A stretch of DNA of 64,000 nt from Burkholderiaceae bacterium (GTDB taxonomy: Bacteria > Pseudomonadota > Gammaproteobacteria > Burkholderiales > Burkholderiaceae_C), in the NCBI GenBank assembly GCA_018780645.1, contig JADMJJ010000043.1:1-64000 (forward strand). The letters are read 5' to 3'. A model generated the notes under the pieces. The model did no database searches and was not told the DNA's origin. It saw nothing but the letters and a program-made list of their open reading frames with translations. Below are positions 9,216 through 17,751 of this stretch, piece after piece (the stretch's first letter is position 1; every line of letters starts with the position of its first letter). Made by a program: the position numbers and the translations under genes.

Positions 9216-10133
9216 ATGCCAGATCTCAGCGCCGCCGACACCCGTTTTCCCTCGATCGAGGGCCTGCGGGCCTTCGAGGCCGCCGCCCGGCTTGGCAGTC
9301 TGGAGCGGGCTGCCGAGGCCCTGCATATTGGCGCCAGCGCCGTCAGCAAGCGCATCAGCACGCTCGAGGAACTGCTGGGCGCAGCACTGCTGGACCGCAC
9401 GCTCAAGCCGCTGGCCCTGACGGCCACCGGCAAGGAGTATCTGGAACAGGTGCGCGCCGCCCTGGCCCTGCTGGCCGCCGCCCCGTTGCACCGCCGCAGC
9501 GCCCAGCGCCTGCAGCGGCTGCGCATCACCGCGCCGCCGACCTTCGCCCGGCAGATCCTGGTGCCCGCCCTGCCCGGCTTCACCGAAGCGCATCCCGAGC
9601 TGGAGCTGGAACTGCTGCTGAGCACGCCCTATCTGGATGAGGCCGGCCCGGCTGCCGATCTGGAAATACGCAATGGCGAAACCAATGCCCTGGGCGAACA
9701 GGGCCAGGTCTTGATGCAGGACTGGGTCACGCCGATGGCCGCGCCCGCGCTGCTGCAGCGTCTGCCCGCGCTGCGCCACCCGGCCGACCTGGCCCAGGCG
9801 CCGCTGCTGCGCACGCCGCTGGAGCCCTGGACCCCCTGGCTGCGTGCCGCCGGCCTGGACTGGCCCGAGCCGGCACGGGGCACGCGCTTCGTCGATCTGG
9901 GCCTGACCTTGGAGGCTGCCGTCGGTGGCCAGGGCGTGGCGCTGGGCCGGCCCAGCCTGGCCGCACCCTATTTGCGCAGTGGTGCGCTGCGGCGCCTGTT
10001 CGAGCTGCAGGTGCCTGCGGCCAAGTCCTACTACCTGCTAACCCACCAGGCCAGCCCCGGCGCGCAACACTTCGCGCAGTGGCTGGGCCGGCATTGCGCG
10101 GGCCTGGCGGAGGATTCTTCAGCCGCCACCTGA
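9216..10133 (+). CDS. LysR-family transcriptional regulator (GcvA-like)
   Basis: LysR-type regulator of 305 residues. The N-terminal winged helix (SIEGLRAFEAAARLGSLERAAEALHIGASAVSKRI) is typical of the GcvA/AmpR branch, and a substrate-binding domain occupies residues about 95-300. The start at 9216 is chosen because the HTH begins about 14 residues later; frames opening further upstream overlap the kinase gene. It starts 26 bases after the kinase stop and precedes the hydroxy-acid dehydrogenase gene on the same strand by about 70 bases. It could regulate that gene, but that is only inferred from position. Confidence 0.88.
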   Translation: MPDLSAADTRFPSIEGLRAFEAAARLGSLERAAEALHIGASAVSKRISTLEELLGAALLDRTLKPLALTATGKEYLEQVRAALALLAAAPLHRRSAQRLQRLRITAPPTFARQILVPALPGFTEAHPELELELLLSTPYLDEAGPAADLEIRNGETNALGEQGQVLMQDWVTPMAAPALLQRLPALRHPADLAQAPLLRTPLEPWTPWLRAAGLDWPEPARGTRFVDLGLTLEAAVGGQGVALGRPSLAAPYLRSGALRRLFELQVPAAKSYYLLTHQASPGAQHFAQWLGRHCAGLAEDSSAAT

Positions 10134-10204
10134 ATAACTTTCTGGTCGCTGCTGCCGGTCTGACCTAGCATGACGCTGGTTGCCATCAGAACAAGAGACA
10201 AGCC

Positions 10205-11362
10205 ATGCCCGTGATCACCTGCATCGAAGACCTGCGCGTCCTGGCCAAAAAGCGCGTGCCGCGCATGTTCTACGACTATGCCGACGCCGGCTCCTGGACC
10301 GAGGGGACCTACCGGGCCAACGAGAGCGATTTCCAGGCCATCAAGCTGCGCCAGCGCGTGGCCGTGAACATGGAGAACCGCAGCACCCGCACCACCATGG
10401 TCGGCCAGCCGGTGGCCATGCCGGTGGCCATCGCGCCGACCGGGCTGACCGGCATGCAGCATGCCGATGGCGAGATCCTCGCCGCCCGCGCGGCCAAGGC
10501 CTTTGGCGTGCCGTTCACGCTGTCGACGATGAGCATCTGCTCGATCGAGGACGTGGCCGAGGCCACGAAGGCGCCGTTCTGGTTCCAGCTCTATGTGATG
10601 CGCGACCGCGACTTCATCGAGCGCCTGATCGATAGAGCAAAGGCCGCCAACTGCTCGGCCCTGCAGCTGACGCTGGACCTGCAGATCCTCGGCCAGCGCC
10701 ACAAGGACATCAAGAATGGCCTGTCCACGCCGCCCAAGCCGACGCTGGCCAACATCCTCAACCTGATGACAAAGCCGCGCTGGTGCCTGGGGATGGCGGG
10801 CACGAAGCGCCACAGCTTCGGCAATATCGTCGGCCATGCCAAGGGCGTGGGCGATCTGTCGTCCCTGTCGGCCTGGACGGCCGAGCAGTTCGACCCGGGC
10901 CTGAGCTGGGCCGATGTCGAGTGGATCAAGAAGCGCTGGGGCGGCAAGCTGATACTGAAGGGCATCATGGATGTCGAGGACGCCCGCCTGGCCGTCAACA
11001 GCGGCGCCGATGCGTTGATCGTCTCCAACCATGGCGGCCGCCAGCTGGACGGCGCGCCGTCATCGATACAGGCCCTGCCCTCGATTGCCGAGGCCGTCGG
11101 CCGTGACATCGAAGTCTGGATGGACGGCGGCATACGCTCGGGCCAGGACGTGCTCAAGGCCTGGGCCCTGGGCGCCCGCGGCACCTTGATCGGCCGCAGC
11201 TTCCTCTACGGCCTGGGCGCCCTGGGCGAGGCGGGCGTGACCCGCTGCCTGGAGATCATCCACAAGGAGCTGGACCTGACGATGGCCTTCTGCGGCCATA
11301 CGCAGATCCAGAATGTGGGGCGGGACATCCTGCTGCCGGGCACGTTGCCGCGCGCTTTGTGA
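10205..11362 (+). CDS. FMN-dependent alpha-hydroxy-acid dehydrogenase (LldD-like)
   Basis: Enzyme of 385 residues in the FMN-dependent alpha-hydroxy-acid oxidase family (L-lactate dehydrogenase, glycolate oxidase, mandelate dehydrogenase). It shows YYDYADAGSW-type opening residues (FYDYADAGSWTEGTYR), the flavin segment APTGLTGMQH, and the active-site motif VSNHGGRQLDG with H276. The C-terminal phosphate-binding stretch is GARGTLIGRSFLYGLGA. The best guess is L-lactate:quinone oxidoreductase, but substrate cannot be fixed without structure-based comparison. A LysR gene lies just upstream on the same strand. A palindromic repeat follows the stop codon. Confidence 0.9.
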   Translation: MPVITCIEDLRVLAKKRVPRMFYDYADAGSWTEGTYRANESDFQAIKLRQRVAVNMENRSTRTTMVGQPVAMPVAIAPTGLTGMQHADGEILAARAAKAFGVPFTLSTMSICSIEDVAEATKAPFWFQLYVMRDRDFIERLIDRAKAANCSALQLTLDLQILGQRHKDIKNGLSTPPKPTLANILNLMTKPRWCLGMAGTKRHSFGNIVGHAKGVGDLSSLSAWTAEQFDPGLSWADVEWIKKRWGGKLILKGIMDVEDARLAVNSGADALIVSNHGGRQLDGAPSSIQALPSIAEAVGRDIEVWMDGGIRSGQDVLKAWALGARGTLIGRSFLYGLGALGEAGVTRCLEIIHKELDLTMAFCGHTQIQNVGRDILLPGTLPRAL

Positions 11363-11413
11363 CCCGGATTTCATCCGGGCTACCTGGCGCCGGTAGCCCG
11401 GATGCAATCCGGG
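11363..11413. repeat. REP-like palindromic repeat pair (CCCGGAT...ATCCGGG)
   Basis: Two inverted copies of a unit close to GTAGCCCGGATGCAATCCGG are separated by a short CTGGCGCCGG spacer. The element lies between the converging hydroxy-acid dehydrogenase and M20 peptidase genes and could form a strong hairpin on either strand. The same unit recurs at 32576-32595 and 58470-58523. Confidence 0.85.
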
Positions 11414-11415
11414 GC

Positions 11416-12708
11416 TCACTTGCGCCACTTGCCCTCGGCCGCCTCCATCACCATCCGCGCGGCCAGGTAGAGCCGCGGCTCGATCGAGCTGAGCAGCACG
11501 AACTCGGCATCGGTGGTGTGGGCGCCAAAGCCCTGCAGACCGAAGCGCTCGACGACCGCGGCCTTGGTCGCCAGCGAGGCGAAGGCGGCATCGGTGCCGC
11601 CACCACCGGCGCTGCTGGACACGCTTAGAGTCAGGCCCAGCTCGGCATAGACCCCTTGGGCATGGGTGGCAAAGGCCTTGGAGGCGGCCGTGCTCTCCAG
11701 CGGCGGGCGGCGCCGTTCGAACACAAGCTCGACCTGCGAGCCCGGCAGCAGCTTGTTCTGGATGCGCTCGCGCAGCTTTTTCTCGACGCCGTCGTAGTCG
11801 GCCACGCGCAGCACCCGCACATCGGCCGAGGCGGTGGCAAAGGGCGGGATCATATTGCGCGTGATGCCGGCATTGGCCATGGTCCAGTTGACCTTGACGC
11901 CGTGGGCCGGATCGGACAGATCGCGCATCTGCAGCAGCTGGTGCGACAGCTCGTACAGCGCATTGACGCCCAGCTCCGGCGAGGCGCCGGCATGGGAGGC
12001 CCGCCCCTTGACCGTCAGATTGACCGACGCAATGCCGGCCGTGGCCAGCGACAGGCCATCGTTGCGCACGCCGGCGCCCTCGAAGGACATCACCACATCA
12101 TGCTCGCCGCCCAGGCGTGTGAGCATTGCGCGTGAGCCGGGCGAGCTGATCTCCTCGTCGCCATTGATCAACACCGTCAGACGCCCGAATTTGTCGTAGT
12201 TCAGCGCCTTCAGCATCGCCACCGTATGCAGGATCACGGCCACGCCGGCCTTGTCATCGGCGATGCCCAGGCCATAGGCCTTGTCGTCCCGGATCTCGAA
12301 GGGCTGCTTGGCCAGCAGGCCGGCCGGATAGACGGTATCCATATGGGCGATCAGCAGTATCCTGGCCGTGCCCGTGCCGTTGAAAGTGGCGCGCACCGCC
12401 TTGCCGATCTTCTCCGGCGTGTCCTCCATCCGGTAGACCTCGGTATTGGTGTCCACCAGTTCGACCTTGCCACCCAGGTTGCGCAGGTGATCGGCGATCA
12501 GCTTCGCGGCCTGCTCCAGACCCTTCAGCTCGCGACTGCCGGACTCGATGGCCACCAGTTGGCGAAGGGTGTCCAGCAGTAGCGGCTTCTCGCGCTGTGC
12601 CGCCTCGAGCACGGGCTCCAGCGGTGCCGCCCCCGCCAGACTGGCGCTGCACAGCAGGGCCAGGCAGCCCAGTCGGCGCAGGCGGTGTGGCAAAAAGAAT
12701 CGCTTCAT
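11416..12708 (-). CDS. Periplasmic M20 metallopeptidase (glutamate carboxypeptidase-like)
   Basis: M20-family zinc peptidase of 430 residues, closest in layout to carboxypeptidase G2. A signal peptide (MKRFFLPHRLRRLGCLALL to AGA) predicts export to the periplasm. Metal-ligand motifs are present: AHMDTVYPAG, then GLGIADDKAGVA, then NGDEEISSPGS with the catalytic glutamate, and a final histidine near GFGAHTTDAEF. The dimerisation domain (ASHAGASPELG) lies between. Substrate is probably a C-terminal glutamate or similar acyl-amino acid; this is inferred from family. It stands alone on its strand. Confidence 0.92.
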   Translation of the reverse strand: MKRFFLPHRLRRLGCLALLCSASLAGAAPLEPVLEAAQREKPLLLDTLRQLVAIESGSRELKGLEQAAKLIADHLRNLGGKVELVDTNTEVYRMEDTPEKIGKAVRATFNGTGTARILLIAHMDTVYPAGLLAKQPFEIRDDKAYGLGIADDKAGVAVILHTVAMLKALNYDKFGRLTVLINGDEEISSPGSRAMLTRLGGEHDVVMSFEGAGVRNDGLSLATAGIASVNLTVKGRASHAGASPELGVNALYELSHQLLQMRDLSDPAHGVKVNWTMANAGITRNMIPPFATASADVRVLRVADYDGVEKKLRERIQNKLLPGSQVELVFERRRPPLESTAASKAFATHAQGVYAELGLTLSVSSSAGGGGTDAAFASLATKAAVVERFGLQGFGAHTTDAEFVLLSSIEPRLYLAARMVMEAAEGKWRK

Positions 12709-12885
12709 CGTGTCTCCAGCGCATTTTTTCAGGAACCGGCAGCTTAGTCCGGGGCCGCCGCGTGCGTCGCCCAGCTCGCACGTCTATCGCACAGCGCCCG
12801 CAAAAAATAGTCTGGCTTGGGGATTCCCACTCTTACACGGAACTGACATCATTCCTGCTGGCTACCGGAATCACAGGAGGCCGTC

Positions 12886-13149
12886 ATGACACTGCAGCAG
12901 TTCTCCCAGATCAAGAATTGGCTGGTGATGCACAGGCGCAATCATCCGGTCGAGTCCCAGGCCTGGGACGTGGTCGTCACCTGCTGGGTGCTGGGATGGG
13001 TGGGTGTTCCGGGTTCGTTGCTGACCAACAACCCCGGCTACCTGCCCTTGTGCCTGCTGGGCTATCTGCTGCCCTCCCTGTACGGCCAACTGAGGTTGTA
13101 CCTGCACCGCAGCGGTCGGCTGCGCTGCGACTGGTTGACGGCGCTGTGA
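12886..13149 (+). CDS. Small hypothetical membrane protein
   Basis: Protein of 87 residues that I do not recognise. AGGAGG lies six bases before the ATG, a strong argument that it is translated. The sequence has two hydrophobic stretches (AWDVVVTCWVLGWVGVPGSL and GYLPLCLLGYLLPSLYG), an N-terminal basic segment (MHRRNHP) and a C-terminal arginine-rich tail, suggesting a two-pass inner membrane protein. It is followed by the FxDxF PEP-CTERM gene, with a separate promoter-like element between. Confidence 0.65.
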   Translation: MTLQQFSQIKNWLVMHRRNHPVESQAWDVVVTCWVLGWVGVPGSLLTNNPGYLPLCLLGYLLPSLYGQLRLYLHRSGRLRCDWLTAL

Positions 13150-13188
13150 CGCGGCGTGTTGCAGTGCAGCACCCCTAAGGAATGGGGG

Positions 13189-13216
13189 TTGAGCGACGCT
13201 GGCAATCCGCTAGAGT
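13189..13216 (+). promoter_or_regulatory. Possible sigma-70 promoter for the FxDxF PEP-CTERM gene
   Basis: TTGAGC and TAGAGT are separated by 16 bases and lie about 60 bases before the start codon at 13278. Transcription would begin just before the inverted repeat at 13229-13247. Confidence 0.35.
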
Positions 13217-13228
13217 CGACGCCCAGGG

Positions 13229-13247
13229 AGAGACAAGAGCTGTCTCT
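13229..13247 (+). other. Inverted repeat in the 5' leader of the FxDxF PEP-CTERM gene
   Basis: AGAGACA and TGTCTCT form a perfect 7-bp stem with a five-base loop, 31 bases before the start codon. It could be an mRNA hairpin affecting stability or a protein-binding site; nothing distinguishes these. Confidence 0.4.
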
Positions 13248-13277
13248 TGATTGATCACAGACCGTGGAGAAGCCCAG

Positions 13278-13814
13278 ATGAAGTACGCCCCCATTTTCAG
13301 CGCGCTGGTGTTGAGCGCCGCCTTGACGCCGGCCATGGCGCAAAACGCCAACAAGGCGGTCAACCTGACGACCAGCCAACATGCTGACACCTTCTACAAG
13401 ACCAAGAAGGGCGCGTTTACCGACACCTTCACCTACACCGTTAACAGCTCCTCGGATCTGTATCTCGCACTGTCCGAGTTGGTGCTGGCCAACCTCAAGC
13501 AGATTGATTGGGACGACACCGAGGCCTTCAAGCTGACTGGATCCTTTGGTTCGATGACCTGGGGCGAGTCCAACGCCACGACCCAGCAGCAATTGAGCGT
13601 CTTGGGCCAAAACTTCAGCGGCGTTGCCACCCTGGTGCTGAAGGGCTCGGCGGTCGGCACTGGAAATTTTGTCAACGACGTCGGCGACGTGTACGGCCAG
13701 TACCAGATCCAGGCCAATGCGATTGAGGCCATTCCTGAACCCGAAACCTATGCGCTGCTGCTGGCAGGTCTGGGCTTTGTGGGCTATGTGGCTCGCCGTC
13801 GCAAGCAGGCCTGA
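13278..13814 (+). CDS. FxDxF-type PEP-CTERM protein
   Basis: Exported protein of 178 residues. A signal peptide (MKYAPIFSALVLSAALTPAMA) is followed by the short motif FTDTF (F-x-D-x-F) that defines the FxDxF PEP-CTERM subfamily, a beta-rich body, and the sorting signal IPEPETYALLLAGLGFVGY with the basic tail ARRRKQA. Function of the subfamily is not known; exosortase-dependent surface anchoring is assumed. The start at 13278 is preferred over 13251 because it gives the signal peptide and has GGAG about ten bases upstream. A strong terminator follows. Confidence 0.88.
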   Translation: MKYAPIFSALVLSAALTPAMAQNANKAVNLTTSQHADTFYKTKKGAFTDTFTYTVNSSSDLYLALSELVLANLKQIDWDDTEAFKLTGSFGSMTWGESNATTQQQLSVLGQNFSGVATLVLKGSAVGTGNFVNDVGDVYGQYQIQANAIEAIPEPETYALLLAGLGFVGYVARRRKQA

Positions 13815-13832
13815 ACCCTTGCCCGCCCGAAC

Positions 13833-13860
13833 AAAAGGCTCCTCACGGAGCCTTTTTTGC
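13833..13860 (+). terminator. Rho-independent terminator after the FxDxF PEP-CTERM gene
   Basis: AAAAGGCTCC pairs with GGAGCCTTTT around a TCAC loop and is followed by a run of Ts. It is the clearest intrinsic terminator in the window and lies just before the convergent dcd gene. Confidence 0.92.
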
Positions 13861-13868
13861 GCCTGTGC

Positions 13869-14438
<570 letters not shown>

Positions 14439-14566
14439 GGGCTGGTCCTGGTTGGTGCCGCCCGGTGAGGGGCTGGAATGTCGCTATTTTGACAGCCGCG
14501 CAGGCTTGTGCTGCACTAGGATGGATTGATCTATAACATCAGCAAACAGCGCTTCAGGAGACAGTC

Positions 14567-15103
14567 ATGCGCCAAGCCACCGAATTGCTGAGCCAATACG
14601 CCCAGTACCACCGCGATCGCCGCAACATCGTCACCCACTTCATCGGCATACCGATGATCGTGTTCGCCGTCGGCGTGCTGCTGTCACGGCCTGGCTTCGA
14701 GCTGGCCGGCTGGCACCTGACACCGGCCTGGCTGGTGTTCGCGCCGCTGGCCCTGTGGTACCTGACCCGGGGCCAGTTCATGCTGGGCCTGGCCGTCAGC
14801 GCCGGCACCGCGCTGATGCTGGTGCTGGCCCAGCAGTTCACCGCCGCCAGCACTACCGCCTCCTGGCTGGCCTGGGGCGTCGGTATCTTCGTCGTCGGCT
14901 GGGTGTTCCAGTTCGTCGGCCACTACTACGAGGGCCGCAAGCCGGCCTTTGTCGATGACATCATCGGACTGGCCGTCGGCCCGATGTTCGTCGTCGCCGA
15001 GTGGATGTTCGCCATCGGCTGGAACAAGCCGCTGTTGCACGAGATCGAGCGCGTCGCCGGCCCCACGCTGCTGCGCGACCTGGCGCACCCCGCACGCGGC
15101 TAG
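14567..15103 (+). CDS. Mpo1-like (DUF962) membrane protein
   Basis: Integral membrane protein of 178 residues in the DUF962/YGL010w family. It begins with the family pattern LLSQYAQYHRDRRNIVTHFIGIP and has about four transmembrane helices, with conserved FVGHYYEGRKPAFVDD in the second half. The yeast relative Mpo1 is a dioxygenase acting on 2-hydroxy fatty acids; whether the bacterial protein does this is not established. AGGAGA precedes the ATG, and TATAAC at 14532 may be its -10. Its stop codon overlaps the fdhD stop on the other strand in a shared CTAG. Confidence 0.85.
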   Translation: MRQATELLSQYAQYHRDRRNIVTHFIGIPMIVFAVGVLLSRPGFELAGWHLTPAWLVFAPLALWYLTRGQFMLGLAVSAGTALMLVLAQQFTAASTTASWLAWGVGIFVVGWVFQFVGHYYEGRKPAFVDDIIGLAVGPMFVVAEWMFAIGWNKPLLHEIERVAGPTLLRDLAHPARG

Positions 15104-15975
15104 GCCGGCACCTCGATCAAGGCCCGCGCCGGCTCAGGCTCGCTGTCGAAGCGAGCCAGGCCGCTGTAGCAGATGAAGTGGCGGTGCTTGGCGCGGCCTA
15201 TCAGGGTCAGGCCCAGCTGCATCGCCAGCGCATGGCCCATCTGCGTGATGCCGTTGCGCGACACGACGATGGGCACCCCCATCTGCGCCGACTTCATGAC
15301 CATCTCGCTGGTCAGCCGGCCGGTGGTGTAGAAGCTCTTGTCGGCACCCACAACCCTGTTCATCCACATCCAGCCGGCGATGGTGTCGATGGCGTTGTGG
15401 CGGCCCACGTCCTCGAAATGCACCTGCATCTCGCTGCCGCGGAACAGCGCGCAGCCGTGGACCGAGCCGGCCTTCTTGTAGACGCTGTCCTGGCGGCGCA
15501 TCTGATCCAGCATCGCGTACAGCGTGCTCTGGCGCAGTCGGGCCTCGGTGGCGGCGGGTAGATCGACGCTCTCGACATCGGCCATCAGGCTGCCGAACAC
15601 GGTGCCCTGGCCGCAGCCGGTGGTGACCACGCGGTGGGCGGTCTTTTCCTCTATCGATGCAATGCCGGAGCGCGTGCGCACTGCCGCGGCGCCGACCTCC
15701 CAATCGACGGTGATCGACTCGACCTCGTCGACCGAGGCCACCAGGCGCTGGTTGCGCAGATAGCCCAGCACCAGCAGCTCGGGCGCCAGGCCCAGCGTCA
15801 TCAGGGTGACAAGCTCACGCTTGTCGACGAACACGGTCAGCGGCCGTTCGGCCGGGATGCTCATGCGGCGGCGCTGGCCGAATTCGTCCAGCACCTCGAT
15901 ATCGTGGGTCAGCGGCGCCAAGGCCTGGGTCAGCCTGGGCAGGCGCGGCGGGGTCGGAATCATGGCGCCCATCAT
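15100..15975 (-). CDS. fdhD: Formate dehydrogenase accessory sulfurtransferase FdhD
   Basis: FdhD passes sulfur from IscS to the molybdenum (bis-MGD) cofactor and is needed for active formate dehydrogenase. The protein has 291 residues from the tandem ATG at 15975; an alternative start is 15963. The conserved loop is TTGCGQGTVFG, with one cysteine where E. coli has a C-x2-C pair. Further family blocks are SVHGCALF, FEDVGRHNAIDTIAGW, TTGRLTSEMVMKSAQMGVPI and SRNGIT. It is the last gene of the minus-strand formate dehydrogenase operon, 37 bases after the small secreted protein. Confidence 0.94.
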   Translation of the reverse strand: MMGAMIPTPPRLPRLTQALAPLTHDIEVLDEFGQRRRMSIPAERPLTVFVDKRELVTLMTLGLAPELLVLGYLRNQRLVASVDEVESITVDWEVGAAAVRTRSGIASIEEKTAHRVVTTGCGQGTVFGSLMADVESVDLPAATEARLRQSTLYAMLDQMRRQDSVYKKAGSVHGCALFRGSEMQVHFEDVGRHNAIDTIAGWMWMNRVVGADKSFYTTGRLTSEMVMKSAQMGVPIVVSRNGITQMGHALAMQLGLTLIGRAKHRHFICYSGLARFDSEPEPARALIEVPA

Positions 15976-16012
15976 GACAGCAGCGGGGTGGCCCGCCTCG
16001 GGATGCGGCTTC

Positions 16013-16366
16013 TCAAGTCTTCTTGGCCGGAGGTGGCGCCGCAGCCGGTGCGGCCGCAGCGGCGGGCGCGCTGGCCGGTGCCGGCGGGACATAGGCAAAG
16101 GGGCCGGGGTCGGCGCATGCCGGCACACCGCTGGCCGGCTTGGCGGCCGGAGCGGCTGCCTTCTTCTGCTGGGCCATATAGGCGCCGGCCACCTTGTCCT
16201 GCGACTTGCAGAGCTGGAAGTCGGCGACCTTGTTGCTCCAGGCGGTCTTGGCGGCGGCCTCGGCGGCCTTGGCCTTGGCCTCGTCGCCAGGCGCCGGCAG
16301 CTTGGCCAGCACCAGGCCGCTGCACAGGGCCAGGCCCAGGGGAATCAGAACTTTGCTCGCAAACAT
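16013..16366 (-). CDS. Small secreted Ala/Pro-rich protein in the FDH operon
   Basis: Protein of 117 residues, not recognised. It has a signal peptide (MFASKVLIPLGLALC to VLA), so probably periplasmic. The mature N-terminal half is helical and charged (GDEAKAKAAEAAAKTAWSNKVADFQLC) with only two cysteines in the mature part, C53 and C84, that could form a disulfide. The C-terminal third is a low-complexity Ala/Pro tail. GGAG precedes the ATG. It sits between the FDH gamma subunit (19 bases upstream) and fdhD, so an accessory role in formate dehydrogenase assembly is a reasonable guess. Confidence 0.75.
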   Translation of the reverse strand: MFASKVLIPLGLALCSGLVLAKLPAPGDEAKAKAAEAAAKTAWSNKVADFQLCKSQDKVAGAYMAQQKKAAAPAAKPASGVPACADPGPFAYVPPAPASAPAAAAAPAAAPPPAKKT

Positions 16367-16385
16367 GGCTTGCTCCGAAAATCGA

Positions 16386-17510
16386 TCAGGAAGCCCGCGG
16401 GCTGCCGGCCGGTGCCGCGGACGGAGCCGAGGCGCTGCGCTGCGCCGGGATGCGCCCGGCCTTGACATCGTCGTACCAGTACTCGTGATGCTCCTTGGCC
16501 CAGTTCTCGTCCACCTGGCCGTCACGCATGGCGCTGTAGGCGCCCTTGACGCCCAGGGTGCCCATATAGATATGGCCCAGGAACATGGTCATCATCAGCA
16601 CCGCGGCGGTGGCATGCAACAGGTGGGCGATCTGCATATTGCGGCGGGTGAACTCGATGCCGGGGAACAAATGGTCCAGCGCAAGGCCACTGAGCGAGAC
16701 CAGCAGGCCCAGGCCCAGCACGCCGGTCCAGAACAGTATCTTCTCGCCGGCATTGAAGCGGTGCGAGGGCACATGGGACTTCGAGAACAGGCCACCGAAG
16801 CTGCGCAGCCACTGCAGGTCGTGGGCCTTGGGCAGGTTGTCCTTGATGAAGATGGCGATCATCAGCACCAGCCCGACGCTGAACAGCGGGCCGACAAAGT
16901 TGTGCACCGTCTTCAGCGCGTAGCTGAGCCAGCCCAGCAGGCTGCCGCCGATCACCGGCAGGAGCACGAACTTGCCGAACATCATCACCAGGCCGGAGAT
17001 GGCGAGAATCGAGAAGCTGATCGCCACCGTCCAGTGCGCCGAGCGCTCCAGCGCCGTGAAGCGTTCGACCATACGCCCGGTCGGCGGCGAATGAGTTTCC
17101 AGCGGGCCTTTGCGCCAATAGAACAGCGCAATCGCCAGCACCATGATCAGCACCAGCGCGCCGCCGTAGGGGATCAACCAGCGGTTGCGCACCTGGCGCC
17201 AGGCCTCGCCAGCCGTCGTGTAGCTGGAGCCCGGATACTGGACGAAGGACTGGACCAGGATGCCCGATTCGGGATCAGGCAGGCTGCTATAGCCCTGGGT
17301 GTTACCGGACTCGCGCACCGCCCGCCACATCGGCGCGTTATTGCCCGGCTGGCTCTTGGCGCGCTGGGCGTTGGTGTCGTCGGGTTTGGGCTCCGGCGCC
17401 GCAGCCACCGCAGGTGCAGATGCAGATGCCGCAGGATCGGCGGCCTGCGCCGATCCGAGCAAGCCCCAGCTCAGCAGCAGGGGAAGAATGAGACCCGCGA
17501 TAGTGCGCAT
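16386..17510 (-). CDS. fdhC: Formate dehydrogenase gamma subunit (cytochrome b556)
   Basis: Membrane anchor of the respiratory formate dehydrogenase; it carries heme b and passes electrons to quinone. The protein has 374 residues: a signal peptide (to AQA-ADP), a periplasmic segment of about 85 residues, and roughly five transmembrane helices from residue 110 to 340. Candidate heme histidines are in SAHWTVA, KTVHNFVGP, IAHLLHATA and LGHIYMG. GGAG before the ATG at 17510 fixes the start. Compared with E. coli FdnI (about 217 residues) it is much longer, because of the exported N-terminal region seen in FDH3-type enzymes. Confidence 0.92.
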   Translation of the reverse strand: MRTIAGLILPLLLSWGLLGSAQAADPAASASAPAVAAAPEPKPDDTNAQRAKSQPGNNAPMWRAVRESGNTQGYSSLPDPESGILVQSFVQYPGSSYTTAGEAWRQVRNRWLIPYGGALVLIMVLAIALFYWRKGPLETHSPPTGRMVERFTALERSAHWTVAISFSILAISGLVMMFGKFVLLPVIGGSLLGWLSYALKTVHNFVGPLFSVGLVLMIAIFIKDNLPKAHDLQWLRSFGGLFSKSHVPSHRFNAGEKILFWTGVLGLGLLVSLSGLALDHLFPGIEFTRRNMQIAHLLHATAAVLMMTMFLGHIYMGTLGVKGAYSAMRDGQVDENWAKEHHEYWYDDVKAGRIPAQRSASAPSAAPAGSPRAS

Positions 17511-17532
17511 GGCGTGCTCCTGGTCCGCAGGC

Positions 17533-17751
17533 TCAGCGGCTGTAGTCGTTCTGCTTCTGGTTGCGGGCGCGCAGCTGCTGTTCCCAGCTGGTCTTGTCGC
17601 CTGCCGTCCAGCCGCCGACCATATAGACCTTGGCCGCGCCGCTATAGGCCGTGGCATCGGGCTTCTTGCTCTGCGTCAGGGTCTGCGGGCTTTCGCCGCA
17701 AGCGGCGAGCAGGCCCAGGCTCAGCATCAGAAGGGCGGCGCCGCGCATCAT
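17533..17751 (-). CDS. Small lipoprotein between FDH beta and gamma
   Basis: Protein of 72 residues. The N-terminus is a lipoprotein signal with lipobox LLAAC (C18), predicting a lipid-anchored periplasmic protein. The rest contains KVYMVGGWTAGDKTSWEQQLRARNQKQNDYSR, with no domain I recognise. Its ATG overlaps the stop of the beta subunit gene as ATGA, so it is translationally coupled. The gamma subunit starts 22 bases after it. The position suggests a small extra subunit or assembly factor of the formate dehydrogenase, but no function is established. Confidence 0.75.
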   Translation of the reverse strand: MMRGAALLMLSLGLLAACGESPQTLTQSKKPDATAYSGAAKVYMVGGWTAGDKTSWEQQLRARNQKQNDYSR

